From contig NZ_BDBU01000033.1 of NCBI RefSeq assembly GCF_001613145.1, forward strand, positions 1 through 40,302: a stretch of 40,302 nucleotides of DNA, written 5' to 3'. Position 1 is the first letter of the stretch. Each line of letters begins with the position of its first letter. Both the position numbers and the translations under genes were made by a program. Below the pieces are notes generated by a model, which was not told the DNA's origin, did not search any database, and was given only the letters and a program-made list of their open reading frames with translations. Below, piece by piece: positions 8,220-15,831 of the stretch. This DNA is from Nocardia jejuensis NBRC 103114. Lineage in GTDB: Bacteria > Actinomycetota > Actinomycetes > Mycobacteriales > Mycobacteriaceae.

Positions 8220-8259
8220 TGTTGTCCGGCTGCGCCCTACACACAGCCGGACAACACCT
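8217..8259. terminator. Perfect 16-bp hairpin between convergent genes
   Basis: AGGTGTTGTCCGGCTG (8217-8232) pairs perfectly with 8244-8259 around an 11-nt loop. It separates yaaA from the convergent AhpD-like gene and can terminate both. Confidence 0.85.
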
Positions 8260-8295
8260 GTTCGCTCTCACACCGAACGGCTTGCGCCGAACGTT

Positions 8296-8787
8296 CTATC
8301 CCGCCGACACGTGGCTCGGCAGCGTGCAGATCGCGTCCAGTCCCAGCACGTGATTCAGCCGCCCGAAGGCCAGCCAAGACCCGAGGCACATGGACAATTC
8401 CACGATCTCGGTCTGCGTGTACTGCGTGCTCATCCGCTCGAAGAACTCGTCGTCGAGGCTGTGGTGATCCAGGGCGTAGACCTCGGCGTACTCGGCCGCC
8501 AGGCGAACCCGGTCGTCGAACGCATCGGTTGTGCGCCAATTGGTCACGTGATCGGCGAACGCCTCGTCGACCTTCTCGCCGTTGCGATCGGTGCGCCAGT
8601 CCAGGCAGAACAGGCAGCCGTTGATCTGCGCGATCCGCAGCCGCGCGGCTTCGAACTCGGGCAGTCCGAGGGTGGTGTGCTCGTACACCGCGAGCGAGAA
8701 CGCCGCCGCCGCGACGCCGATGCCCGGGACCATTTCGCCCCAGACGTAACCGATGGGATCTTTGCCCTCGGGAATATCGATGATCAT
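8296..8787 (-). CDS. AhpD-like / carboxymuconolactone decarboxylase family protein
   Basis: 163 aa, all-helical CMD/AhpD fold. The Cys58-x-x-Cys61 pair in NGCLFCLDWRTD is the redox motif of AhpD-type peroxidase partners, and ARLRIAQINGC is the usual flank. Such proteins are peroxidase or thiol-redox accessory enzymes; true carboxymuconolactone decarboxylases lack this CxxC, so an AhpD-like redox role is more likely. It lies 22 bp downstream of the DapB-like gene on the same strand and may be co-transcribed with it from the promoter at 9884-9889, hence possibly under the same operator. Substrate unknown. Confidence 0.85.
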   Translation of the reverse strand: MIIDIPEGKDPIGYVWGEMVPGIGVAAAAFSLAVYEHTTLGLPEFEAARLRIAQINGCLFCLDWRTDRNGEKVDEAFADHVTNWRTTDAFDDRVRLAAEYAEVYALDHHSLDDEFFERMSTQYTQTEIVELSMCLGSWLAFGRLNHVLGLDAICTLPSHVSAG

Positions 8788-8809
8788 GTCGTTGTCCCTG
8801 ACTTCGTAG

Positions 8810-9877
8810 TTAGCCGCGCCCGAGTGTGCCGAAGCGCAGCGGGATGTCGAGGGCGTCGTAGAGCCCCGGTTCGGCGGTCGTGAGCCATTCGAGTGCTCCG
8901 ACCAATCTGCCTACGGCCGTGGCGTTTCCGCCGGCCGAATGATTGCCGCCCTCGTCGGTGGCCTGCACGGTGACCTCGATGCGCGGAGCGCCCTCGATGA
9001 TCACCCGGTGCGCGCCGGCGCCGCTGTGCGGAGCGGGCCAGTCGGTGGCGCACGAGGCGTGGATACGGGTGACGTGCTCGATGACGATGCGGGGTTCGCC
9101 GCCCACGATGCCCTGCACCTCGAAGCGGATCGCGCCCTGGGTTCCGGCGTCGAACTTCCCCATCAGCTCGGTCTCGACCGAGGTATCCAGCGGGCGGCGT
9201 TCGACCACCTCGCGGATCTCCTCGATCTCGACCCCGAGCCCGCGGGCGATGAGCCGAATCTGCCCGCCCCACACCATCGTCGGAATGGTGGGGGCGATCA
9301 TCGGCGGCTCATAGTCCATGGGCTGGCCCATGCCCACCAGCCAGCGCACCGAGTCGGGCTGGTCGTAGGTGGTGTAGTCGAAGATCTCCTGGCAGCGGAT
9401 CCCGTCGACGGTGCTGCCGAGCCCGCTCATCAGCAGGGGCAGCACATCGTTGCCCCAGCCCGGATCGACGCCGGACACGAACAGCGAACCGCCGCCCTCG
9501 GCGATGGCCGCGAGCACCGGATCGCGGAGTTCGGCTGGGGCGCTTCGATGGTCGTACAGCGCGTACAGCGCGGGCGTGACGACCACGGCCCCGGCGCGAA
9601 TGGCCCGGGCGATGTCGGCGAGTGCGTCGTCGGGCCGGATATCACCGGATGCCGCGTACACCACCGCCTTCGGGCCGCTTGCGAGCACGGCGGCGATGTC
9701 GTTGCTCGCCGCCACCCCCAGAGCGGTGTCCATTCCGGCGAGGTCGCCCGCGTCGCGGCCGACCTTGTCCGGATTGTTGACGATGACGCCGGTGAGTGTC
9801 AGCCCGGGATGAGCCGCGACGGCGCGAATGGCGGCCCGGCCGACATTGCCCGTGCCCCAGACCACAGTGGAGATCAT
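8810..9877 (-). CDS. DapB N-domain-like NAD(P)-dependent oxidoreductase
   Basis: 355 aa. The N-terminal Rossmann fold has VVWGTGNVGRAAIRAV (GxGxxG) and continues VNNPDKVGRDAGDLAG. The family is annotated as dihydrodipicolinate reductase N-terminal domain or 2,4-diaminopentanoate-dehydrogenase-like; it is not the lysine enzyme DapB, which is about 250 aa with different motifs. The C-terminal half carries the substrate domain (FDYTTYDQPDSVRWLVGMGQ). Many paralogs occur in mycobacteria and Nocardia with unknown substrates. The ATG at 9877 is 6 nt after a TACGCT -10 hexamer, so the mRNA is probably leaderless. A palindrome matching the KstR2 consensus lies in the promoter, hinting at steroid or ring-degradation control. 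Confidence 0.85.
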   Translation of the reverse strand: MISTVVWGTGNVGRAAIRAVAAHPGLTLTGVIVNNPDKVGRDAGDLAGMDTALGVAASNDIAAVLASGPKAVVYAASGDIRPDDALADIARAIRAGAVVVTPALYALYDHRSAPAELRDPVLAAIAEGGGSLFVSGVDPGWGNDVLPLLMSGLGSTVDGIRCQEIFDYTTYDQPDSVRWLVGMGQPMDYEPPMIAPTIPTMVWGGQIRLIARGLGVEIEEIREVVERRPLDTSVETELMGKFDAGTQGAIRFEVQGIVGGEPRIVIEHVTRIHASCATDWPAPHSGAGAHRVIIEGAPRIEVTVQATDEGGNHSAGGNATAVGRLVGALEWLTTAEPGLYDALDIPLRFGTLGRG

Positions 9878-9883
9878 GGCGCG

Positions 9884-9902
9884 AGCGTAGCAAGCGCTTG
9901 GT
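9884..9902 (-). promoter_or_regulatory. -10 hexamer and KstR2-type operator of the DapB-like gene
   Basis: Reading on the minus strand, TACGCT (9889-9884) ends 6 nt before the ATG. Immediately upstream, 9889-9902 reads AGCAAGCGCTTGGT on the plus strand, which fits the published KstR2 consensus AnCAAGnnCTTGnT at every fixed position. A bound repressor would cover the -10/-35 spacer. Binding is inferred from the motif only. Confidence 0.6.
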
Positions 9903-9979
9903 GGGGTCTGGGGCGGTTTTCGAAAACTCGTTACAGTTTGTATCGACTCTGACCGAAACGGCAGCTCAGAGCCGTGTAT

Positions 9980-10723
9980 TCAGTGCCCGATACCCGAGAT
10001 CATCCGGTCGATCTCGGCGGTCCAGTCGCCGTCCACGCCACTGTGATCGATATAGAAGCCGAGGTACCCGTCGCCCCGGCTCCGGTCGACCTCGAGCACG
10101 ACTTCCGCCCCGTCCTGCCCGGCGACGAAGGTGACCTCGACCTCCCCGATCCCCGGGTAGCGCGGCGACCGCGCGAACTCGATCTCCTGATAGAAACCCA
10201 GCTCCTGCTGAATCCCGCGAATCCAGCCCTGCTCGACATCCGCACGCCGCAACCGGAATCCGAGCTGCTCCATGGCGGCCAGCACCACGTGCTGCACCGG
10301 GAGCGCGCCGACTCCGATCGGATCGCTGTCCCCCGCGTCGACCGCACCCGCGATCTCGACGATCGTCCGCACCGACACGGCCATACCGGGGAGGTGATGC
10401 CCGTTGTAGAAGGTGATCGGTGTTTCCCACGGTGCGTGGATCGCGAACGGAATATCGAACACGGCCCCGGTCGGCAGGTGGAACGGTCCGTGCACCGTGA
10501 CCGGCGCGAACCCCCGGTTCTGCTCGTACTCTTCCTCGGTGTGCTCGTACTCGACCTTGGTCACGAATTCGAGCCCGATCCGTGAAATCTCTTGCGGGAC
10601 ACTGCCGCCCCGTACCCGCACGACTCCGTGGACGGTGCCGCCCGGCTGAACGCCCGGCGTGTGCAGTTCGGTCTCGACCTCGGCGCCACCCACCCCGGCG
10701 GCTGCCAGCAACTTCTTGAACAT
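9980..10723 (-). CDS. Spo0M family protein (SpoOM)
   Basis: 247 aa. It opens MFKKLLAAAGVGGAEVETEL, the signature of the Spo0M family, followed by an arrestin-like beta-sandwich (VQPGGTVHGVVRVRGG, HLPTGAVFDIPFAIHAPWETP). Bacillus Spo0M influences sporulation and cell-envelope processes; in non-sporulating actinobacteria the role is unknown, though arrestin-like binding of partner proteins is suspected. The C-terminal part (YLGFYIDHSGVDGDWTAEID) is also typical. The ATG at 10723 is chosen for the family motif; the frame is open further upstream without conserved sequence. No obvious ribosome site. It diverges from the NTF2-like gene. Confidence 0.9.
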   Translation of the reverse strand: MFKKLLAAAGVGGAEVETELHTPGVQPGGTVHGVVRVRGGSVPQEISRIGLEFVTKVEYEHTEEEYEQNRGFAPVTVHGPFHLPTGAVFDIPFAIHAPWETPITFYNGHHLPGMAVSVRTIVEIAGAVDAGDSDPIGVGALPVQHVVLAAMEQLGFRLRRADVEQGWIRGIQQELGFYQEIEFARSPRYPGIGEVEVTFVAGQDGAEVVLEVDRSRGDGYLGFYIDHSGVDGDWTAEIDRMISGIGH

Positions 10724-10873
10724 CGCAACAGTGTGTCCGCTCAGCGGCACCGACCATTCCGGGATGCGCGACGCTGTGGCCCAATTCATCCCGATCGACA
10801 TCGACCTATTGATCAGCCCGGTGCCGTGATCTACGTTGTTGCGGTTCCACCCTGCGTTCCGGAGGTAGTCATC

Positions 10874-11356
10874 ATGGACGTCATCGCACTCGAGGAAATT
10901 CGCGCGCTCAAGGCCCGGTATCTGCGAACCCTGGACCTGAAACAATGGGACGACTTCGCCGGCACCCTCGCCTCGGACGTGGTCGCCTCGTACGGTTCAC
11001 CCTCGGGCGGACAGCCACTGGAGTTCACCAGCCGCGACCAGGTCGTCGACTACATGCGAAATGCCCTCAGCGGCAACATCATCTCCGTGCACGTGGCCAA
11101 CCATCCGGAGATCACCGTGGACGGTGACACCGCCTCGGGCACCTGGCTGCTCGAGGACACCGTCATCATCGCCGACTACAAGATCGTGATTCGCGGTGCG
11201 GCGTACTACCACGACACCTACCGCCGCGAAGACGGCGTGTGGCGCATCGCGTCCACCGGGTACCAGCGCATCTTCGAGTCCAAGATGTCGACCGACGCGC
11301 TGCCCGGATTCGAGCTCACCGCCAACCGGTGGGCGCCCAGCGCAGCGGAGAACTAG
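10874..11356 (+). CDS. NTF2-like / SnoaL-type nuclear transport factor 2 family protein
   Basis: 160 aa. The pattern IRALKARYLRTLDLKQWDDF, FTSRDQVVDYMRN and GTWLLEDTVI, YYHDTYRREDGVWRIASTGYQRIFE is the SnoaL-like cone fold used by polyketide cyclases, dehydratases and many orphan small-molecule enzymes. Tyr and Asp residues early in the fold and His in VHVANHPEI could form an active site as in scytalone-dehydratase-type members. The start is secure: GGAGG at 10861-10865 is 8 nt before ATG 10874. No pathway partner is adjacent. Specific reaction unknown. Confidence 0.87.
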   Translation: MDVIALEEIRALKARYLRTLDLKQWDDFAGTLASDVVASYGSPSGGQPLEFTSRDQVVDYMRNALSGNIISVHVANHPEITVDGDTASGTWLLEDTVIIADYKIVIRGAAYYHDTYRREDGVWRIASTGYQRIFESKMSTDALPGFELTANRWAPSAAEN

Positions 11357-11375
11357 AGCTCCGCGCTACGGGGAG

Positions 11376-12053
11376 TCAGCGCTCGGCCGCGTCCACCGCC
11401 TTGCGGACCGTCTCGGTGTCGGCGGGCCGAGCTTCGCTCTCCCAGAACGGTTCCGAGGCGGTGTAGGGCGAGCCGTAGACGGGAGTGTCCGGCTGCGTAC
11501 GCCAACTCTCACTGAGCGGACCGATGTCGAGGGTGTCGTATCCGAGCGTGCCGAGCAGCTGTGCCGCAGCGGTTTTCGCCTCGGTATCGTCACCCGCGAT
11601 GGGAAGCGTCGTCCGGTCGGCGGCGCCCTCCGGGCGTGCCAGCGACGCGAGATGCTCGAAGTAGATGTTGTTGAACGCCTTGACAACTCGCGATCGCGGC
11701 AGATGCCGCTGCAGCAGCTCACTGCTCGTGGCCACGCCCGCCTCGATGTCCGGGAACTCCCCGTCCCGTTCCGGGTAATAGTTGTTGGTGTCGATGACCA
11801 CCTTGCCGACCAGCTGATCGGCCGGCACGGCCTGATACGCCTTCAACGGCACGGTCACCACCACGATGTCGCCCGCGGCGGCCGCCTCCGCCGTAGTCCC
11901 TGCCCGCGCTCGTTCGCCCAGCTCATCGACCAATTCCGCGAGCGTCTCCGGCCCACGCGAGTTGCTCAACACCACGTCGATCCCCGCAGCGACGGCTAGT
12001 CGAGCCAGCGTCCCGCCGATGTTCCCGCTCCCGATCAATCCAAGTGTCGTCAT
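11376..12053 (-). CDS. NADPH-dependent F420 reductase-like NAD(P)-binding protein
   Basis: 225 aa. MTTLGLIGSGNIGGTLARLA is a Rossmann dinucleotide motif, followed by VVLSNSRGPETLAELVDELG, the pattern of coenzyme F420:NADP oxidoreductase (FNO) and related YqeC-type reductases. VVKAFNNIYFEHLASLARP is also typical. Some members reduce F420 and others act on unknown substrates, so F420 use is likely but unproven. The ATG at 12053 fits the family; an upstream TTG/GTG at 12068 adds five residues. It is convergent with the NTF2-like gene (19 bp between stops) and 72 bp downstream of the cytosine deaminase gene. Confidence 0.85.
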   Translation of the reverse strand: MTTLGLIGSGNIGGTLARLAVAAGIDVVLSNSRGPETLAELVDELGERARAGTTAEAAAAGDIVVVTVPLKAYQAVPADQLVGKVVIDTNNYYPERDGEFPDIEAGVATSSELLQRHLPRSRVVKAFNNIYFEHLASLARPEGAADRTTLPIAGDDTEAKTAAAQLLGTLGYDTLDIGPLSESWRTQPDTPVYGSPYTASEPFWESEARPADTETVRKAVDAAER

Positions 12054-12125
12054 GACCGCTGCCAACACGGGGTGGCGCGACGATGTTCCCCCGGCCGCCG
12101 CCCGAGCGAGCGCTCCGCGGCCGGG

Positions 12126-12581
12126 CTAGGCGACCCCGATATCCTCGTTCCACAGGTCCGGGCGCTCCGCGATGAATCGCGTCATCATCTCGACGCACTC
12201 CCGGTCGTCGAGCAGCGTGATCGAAACCCCGTGTTCCGCAAGCCATTCGTGCCCGCCGCTGAACGTCGTGCTCTCCCCGACGATGACCGCGCCGATGCCG
12301 AACTGCCGCACCAGCCCGCTGCAGTACCAGCACGGCGACAGCGTGGTCACCATGATGGTGTCGCGATAATCACGCCGCCGTCCCGCATTGCGGAAGGCAT
12401 CGGTTTCCGCGTGCAGGCTGGGGTCTCCCGCCTGCACACGCCGATTGTGGCCGCGCCCGAGCAGTTGTCCGTCGGTGTCGAACAGTGCCGCTCCGATCGG
12501 AATGCCACCCTCGGCCAACCCGAGCTGCGCTTCCTCGAAGGCAGTGACCAGCAATTTCTGTGCATCGATCATGAACGCCAT
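12126..12581 (-). CDS. Yeast-type cytosine/nucleoside deaminase
   Basis: 151 aa. Zinc deaminase motifs are HAE (in SLHAETDAFRNAG) and PCWYC. The protein resembles yeast Fcy1 throughout: EEAQLGLAEGGIPIGAALF, LGRGHNRRVQ, TTLSPCWYCSGLV and the C-terminal ERPDLWNEDIG, which matches the Fcy1 tail closely. Fcy1 converts cytosine to uracil (and 5-methylcytosine to thymine) for pyrimidine salvage; this is the likely reaction here. It is not the unrelated CodA type, nor TadA. The ATG at 12581 has GGTGGGA just upstream; ATG 12638 is possible but lacks a ribosome site. Divergent from the SCO6745-family gene. Confidence 0.85.
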   Translation of the reverse strand: MAFMIDAQKLLVTAFEEAQLGLAEGGIPIGAALFDTDGQLLGRGHNRRVQAGDPSLHAETDAFRNAGRRRDYRDTIMVTTLSPCWYCSGLVRQFGIGAVIVGESTTFSGGHEWLAEHGVSITLLDDRECVEMMTRFIAERPDLWNEDIGVA

Positions 12582-12666
12582 ATTCCCACCGCTGACCCCG
12601 ATATCCGGGATGGACCGCACCGCGAATATCTCCCCCATCTGACTACAGTGAAATAGACCCAGCTGC

Positions 12667-12672
12667 TACCGT
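12667..12672 (+). promoter_or_regulatory. -10 hexamer TACCGT of a leaderless gene
   Basis: TACCGT ends exactly 6 nt before ATG 12679, so the transcript should begin at the start codon. No Shine-Dalgarno sequence precedes the ATG. Confidence 0.55.
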
Positions 12673-12678
12673 CGGCCC

Positions 12679-13521
12679 ATGGACACCGCCTTGGCCCGCG
12701 AGATGTGGCGAACGCTCGAGCCACTGCACGCGATCACCTACTTCGCCCCCGAATGCCGGGCCGCCAACAAGGCCATCGGCCTGCGCGGATACTGGATGGG
12801 CTACTTCGCCGCCCGCTCCGCGCCACTGGGCGCGGTAGGTCCGAGCGTCGTGGAGGCCACCTTCTACAACTTCCATCCCGACATGATCCGACGCGCGATC
12901 CCCGACGCCTGGACCTTCGCGCCGCCACAGGTGGTTCTCGCCACCCGTCTCACCGCGGCCGCCGCCGTCCTGCGAAACCTCGTGCCGGACATCGCATCCG
13001 TGGCCGCCGCGACGGTCCCCACTCTGCAGTCGGCGGTCACCTCGGCCGCTGCCTCCGGTCGTGCGCTGTTCGCCTCCAACCGCGATCTTCCGCTTCCACT
13101 CGATCCGGTGGAGGGTCTCTGGCAGGCTGCCACGGCTCTCCGTGAGCATCGAGGCGACGGACACGTCGCCTGCCTGCTGGCCGAAGGCATCGACGGCTGT
13201 GAGGCGCATGTTCTGTTCTCCGCCCACACCGGAACACCGCCGGAGATGTGGCGTGAGAATCGCGGCTGGAGCGACGAGGACTGGGCCGCCGCGCGCGATC
13301 GCCTCCGGTCTCGTGGACTTCTCACGGCGGACGGCATCAGCGAGTCCGGGCGGGGGCTTCGCAGTCATATCGAATCCCGTACCGATGCGCTGGCTATGGA
13401 TGCCTACCGTGAGATTCCTGGTATTCCAGAGGTTCTCAGCGTGCTTACTCCGGCAGCGAAGGCTGTGGCGCACAGCGGTGCGGTGCCCTATCCCAATCCG
13501 ATGGGTGCTGATCCGGTCTGA
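12679..13521 (+). CDS. SCO6745 family protein
   Basis: 280 aa. The N-terminal MDTALAREMWRTLEPLHAITYFAPE and the C-terminal GWSDEDWAAARDRLRSRGLL, a winged-helix-like segment, are typical of the actinobacterial SCO6745 family, helical proteins of unknown function found in many copies per genome. The middle contains LRGYWMGYFAARSAPLGAV and ATFYNFHPDMIRRAIPDAW, also family hallmarks. No signal peptide or transmembrane helix. The gene is leaderless by its promoter spacing. It ends just before the long structured non-coding region. Function not assigned. Confidence 0.85.
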   Translation: MDTALAREMWRTLEPLHAITYFAPECRAANKAIGLRGYWMGYFAARSAPLGAVGPSVVEATFYNFHPDMIRRAIPDAWTFAPPQVVLATRLTAAAAVLRNLVPDIASVAAATVPTLQSAVTSAAASGRALFASNRDLPLPLDPVEGLWQAATALREHRGDGHVACLLAEGIDGCEAHVLFSAHTGTPPEMWRENRGWSDEDWAAARDRLRSRGLLTADGISESGRGLRSHIESRTDALAMDAYREIPGIPEVLSVLTPAAKAVAHSGAVPYPNPMGADPV

Positions 13522-14296
13522 TCCGGCGGGATTTGTTGGTGAGATCAAAGACAAAAGATGCCTGGAAGAGAAGGGAAGAAGAGCCCGCGCAACCGGCGGT
13601 TTCCAGGTCTGCCGGATGTCGGGTGTGGAGGCCTTCTCATGGAGAGGGGTGCAGGGCACTCGTGCCAGTAGGGCATGTGGGTAGTGGTCGTGGAGTGTTC
13701 GAGTGGTGACCACAGCCATCCAGCCAGGCCGGGACGAGAGAGAACGGCTCCCGACTGGGGAGCCCAGGTCGGGTACGGCAGGCGAAATGACCAGCACTGC
13801 CATCTTTTCCGCAGCAACACCACAGGGGTGTACGAGTGCGGGTGCGGAACCAAACGTCGGCTCTTGTGCCGTGAGAGGAGTGTGTGAGAGCGGCAGGCAC
13901 CGAGTCTCTCCGGTCGCGCGCGGACCCGGGCCGGGGACCTGTCGCGGGTGTGGATGTCCCCGGCGCGGGACGGGTTCGGTACCAAGGGCTTTCTCGGGCG
14001 CTGACTCCCGGCAGATATGGCCCCGCAGTACGTAGGGGCCTCGGTACGAGAGTGGCGAGCCTGCATCCGAGGGGAAACAGGTCAGCACCGCTCCTGGAAG
14101 GGGGTCCGGTGTTTCTGGGTGCGGCGGGTGCGGATCGATCACTGGCGCAGGTCCTTTCCTCTCCTGGGCCGAGGGCCGTGTCCGAGTGTGTGCAGGTGTC
14201 GCGTGATCGCGCGCGGGTGCCTGGGCTTGCACCCGGCGAACCAGGACAGCACCGGTCCCCGAAGGGAGCCGGTGTGCCTGGTGTAGTGGGTGTGGT
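13522..14296. other. Hairpin-dense non-coding region abutting the HNH gene
   Basis: 775 bp without a credible gene. The plus strand is G-rich with short A-rich loops. Visible stems: GTGGTC 13684-13689 with 13708-13713; GGCTCCC 13746-13752 with GGGAGCC 13758-13764; a 9-bp stem 13930-13938 (GCCGGGGAC) with 13956-13964; GGCCCC 14019-14024 with 14035-14040; CGGGTGC 14214-14220 with 14229-14235; and a nested hairpin 14241-14281 with a GAA-type loop. Its right end touches the HNH stop codon. It could be a structured RNA on the plus strand or the 3' UTR of the HNH mRNA on the minus strand. Open frames through it (147 aa plus; up to 576 aa minus) are repetitive or low-complexity and match no family I know. 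Confidence 0.6.
14062..14295 (+). repeat. Two related 70-nt hairpin units, 14062-14133 and 14228-14295
   Basis: The units share TGCAxCCG, CAGGxCAGCACCG, TCCxxGAAGGG, CGGTGT, CTGG and GGGTGxGG in the same order, about three quarters identical by eye, with starts about 165 nt apart. Each folds into a hairpin: CACCG against CGGTG with an outer CAGG/CTGG stem. Some differences keep pairing: the inner stem is CCC/GGG in copy 2 and TCC/GGG in copy 1. A weaker third relative (ACACC against GGTGT, then TGCGGGTGCGG) lies near 13814-13848. Confidence 0.65.
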
Positions 14297-15784
14297 TCAG
14301 CTTCGGTCGACCGGAGAATCACGGTGATCGAGGAACTCCCGATGACGCGCCCGCTCTCGTCGCTCCCGCGCACGCAATCGTGCCTGGGCGGCGGCGAGCA
14401 TCTCCCCGGGATGATGCCGATGATTCACCCTCGGCGTGCGCGTGGGGTCGATATGGATCGGCGCTATCCACCCGGTACGCCCCGGGAATTCTGAATTCTT
14501 GCCCATCACAATCGTTTTCCAACCACCAGGGCCGTCGTGCACCAACGCGTGGCACGCGTCGCAGGCCAAGGTGAGGTTCTCGATATCGGTGGGTCCGCCC
14601 TTGCTGTGTTCGGTGATGTGATGCACCGCAGCCAAGGTGGCGGGAGCACTGCAACCCGGGCGGGTGCAGCCACGCTCGGCAGCGATCAACACCCTGCGTT
14701 GCGCGGGACTGGCCAAACGCTCCCCGTGTCCGAGGTGCAGGGGCATGCCGGTGTGGTCGAACAACGCCAAGAACGGCTTGGACCGCTCAGCGAGTTTGAG
14801 GGCTTCCGGGATGGACACCGTGCCCCCGGAGGCGGTGGTGGCCACACCGGCAGCGTCTTCGAGTTCGGAAAGCGTCATGGTGACGATCGCTTCCACCGGC
14901 AGCCCACGATGAGATCCGAGTTTGCCGGGTCCTATTTCCGGGCGCAGGAATGCCAGCAGCGCATCATGATTGCGTTGCGCAGCCGAACGCGAGTCCCGCT
15001 GCGCGGCCGCGTCGAGGATCTCCCGGGTCACATGCTCGGTGTCAGCGAACGGGCTGTCGGGGTCATCCGGATTGCACATGCCGGGGCGGGCCAGTTTCGC
15101 CAGGACCGGTTCCAGCAGCGCCCGCAACGCGGGGGTGATCTCGCCTTTGAGCAAGGACATGCCGTCGAGGCGTTGGTCGCACAGCACGATCCCGCGCATA
15201 CGGGCGCGGTCGGTGTCGTCGGTGAGGGTGCCGTCGGGGTCCAGGTGCGCGGACAGGGAATTGCCGATCCGGGGCAAGTCATCGGGAGACCCACAGCGCG
15301 CGTGCTCGGCCATCACTTGCTCGGCGGCTTCCCGGTCTGCACGCGAGATGGCGTGGGGGAGTCGGTGCATGATTGTGCCGATCGCGCGGGCGTGTTCGGG
15401 CGAGATTTCTCCGGCGGCTTGGGCTTTCGCGGTATAGGGCAGCAAGGGTTCGAGGTCTTGTCCGGTGATGTCGTGCCAGATCCCGAACTGCTGGGCGGCT
15501 TTCATGCGCCCGAATGCTTCCCGGTGTGACAAGCGCAGTGCTTGTTCGAGGAACCGGACTGCGTCGCGCACGCCTGCGCGTTGCGGGATGGACCGTTCCG
15601 CGACCTCGATGAGGAGTCGGTGTTCCATAGCGGCGAGGCGTCGTTTGCTGGTTTCCACCGAGCGCATCAGCTCGGTGACCCCGTCATCGGTCAAGGGCGC
15701 GAGGTTCGCATCGAGCAGGGTGTGGACTGCGGTGGCCAGGTCGGCCCCCGCAGTGTCTCCGATCCCCATCTCGTTCGAACGCAT
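14297..15784 (-). CDS. DUF222 / HNH endonuclease domain protein (13E12 repeat family)
   Basis: 495 aa. Residues about 30-330 are the helical DUF222 region (RRLAAMEHRLLIEVAERS, LEPLLPYTAKAQAAGEISPEHA). An HNH domain follows near residues 370-420: CTRPGCSAPATLAAVHHI then HSKGGPTDIENLTLACDACH, with both zinc CxxC-type pairs and the catalytic His pair intact. The basic tail (RLRARERRERARHREFLDH) may bind DNA. This family is multicopy in mycobacteria (REP13E12) and Nocardia; its biological role is unsettled and mobility is suspected. The ATG at 15784 is 6 nt after TAGAAT, hence leaderless. Its 3' end joins the structured region 13522-14296. No truncation is seen. Confidence 0.93.
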   Translation of the reverse strand: MRSNEMGIGDTAGADLATAVHTLLDANLAPLTDDGVTELMRSVETSKRRLAAMEHRLLIEVAERSIPQRAGVRDAVRFLEQALRLSHREAFGRMKAAQQFGIWHDITGQDLEPLLPYTAKAQAAGEISPEHARAIGTIMHRLPHAISRADREAAEQVMAEHARCGSPDDLPRIGNSLSAHLDPDGTLTDDTDRARMRGIVLCDQRLDGMSLLKGEITPALRALLEPVLAKLARPGMCNPDDPDSPFADTEHVTREILDAAAQRDSRSAAQRNHDALLAFLRPEIGPGKLGSHRGLPVEAIVTMTLSELEDAAGVATTASGGTVSIPEALKLAERSKPFLALFDHTGMPLHLGHGERLASPAQRRVLIAAERGCTRPGCSAPATLAAVHHITEHSKGGPTDIENLTLACDACHALVHDGPGGWKTIVMGKNSEFPGRTGWIAPIHIDPTRTPRVNHRHHPGEMLAAAQARLRARERRERARHREFLDHRDSPVDRS

Positions 15785-15790
15785 GTGCTA

Positions 15791-15796
15791 ATTCTA
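15791..15796 (-). promoter_or_regulatory. -10 hexamer TAGAAT of the HNH gene
   Basis: On the minus strand TAGAAT is followed by TAGCAC and the ATG, the exact 6-nt spacing of a leaderless start. A TTCCCA-like -35 lies about 17 nt further upstream. Confidence 0.6.
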
Positions 15797-15831
15797 TCGC
15801 GTGAGATCAGCGATGGGAACAGAAAACCCTA

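Noticed and set aside
8168..8353. 61-aa plus-strand open frame after yaaA
   Set aside because: It covers the duplicated yaaA tail and the terminator hairpin; no ribosome site.
9922..9935. Second KstR site (GAAAACTCGTTACA) before the DapB-like gene
   Set aside because: One fixed consensus base is wrong and the motif is short; mentioned with the KstR2-type site but not called as a feature.
14062..14295. CRISPR array
   Set aside because: Only two or three diverged units with unequal spacing and no cas genes.
13522..14296. Group II intron or IscB/HEARO-type RNA
   Set aside because: No GUGYG start, no domain V pattern, no reverse transcriptase, and DUF222/HNH is not IscB; kept only as an unclassified structured region.
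13884..14327. 147-aa plus-strand open frame inside the structured region
   Set aside because: Its repeats (SAPLLEGGPVFLG-like and HRSPKGAGVPG-like) are by-products of the two hairpin modules, and it runs into the antisense of the HNH gene.
12643..14373. 576-aa minus-strand open frame through the structured region and antisense to the SCO6745-family gene
   Set aside because: Low complexity, overlaps the HNH gene 3' end in another frame and a real gene on the other strand; no domain recognized.
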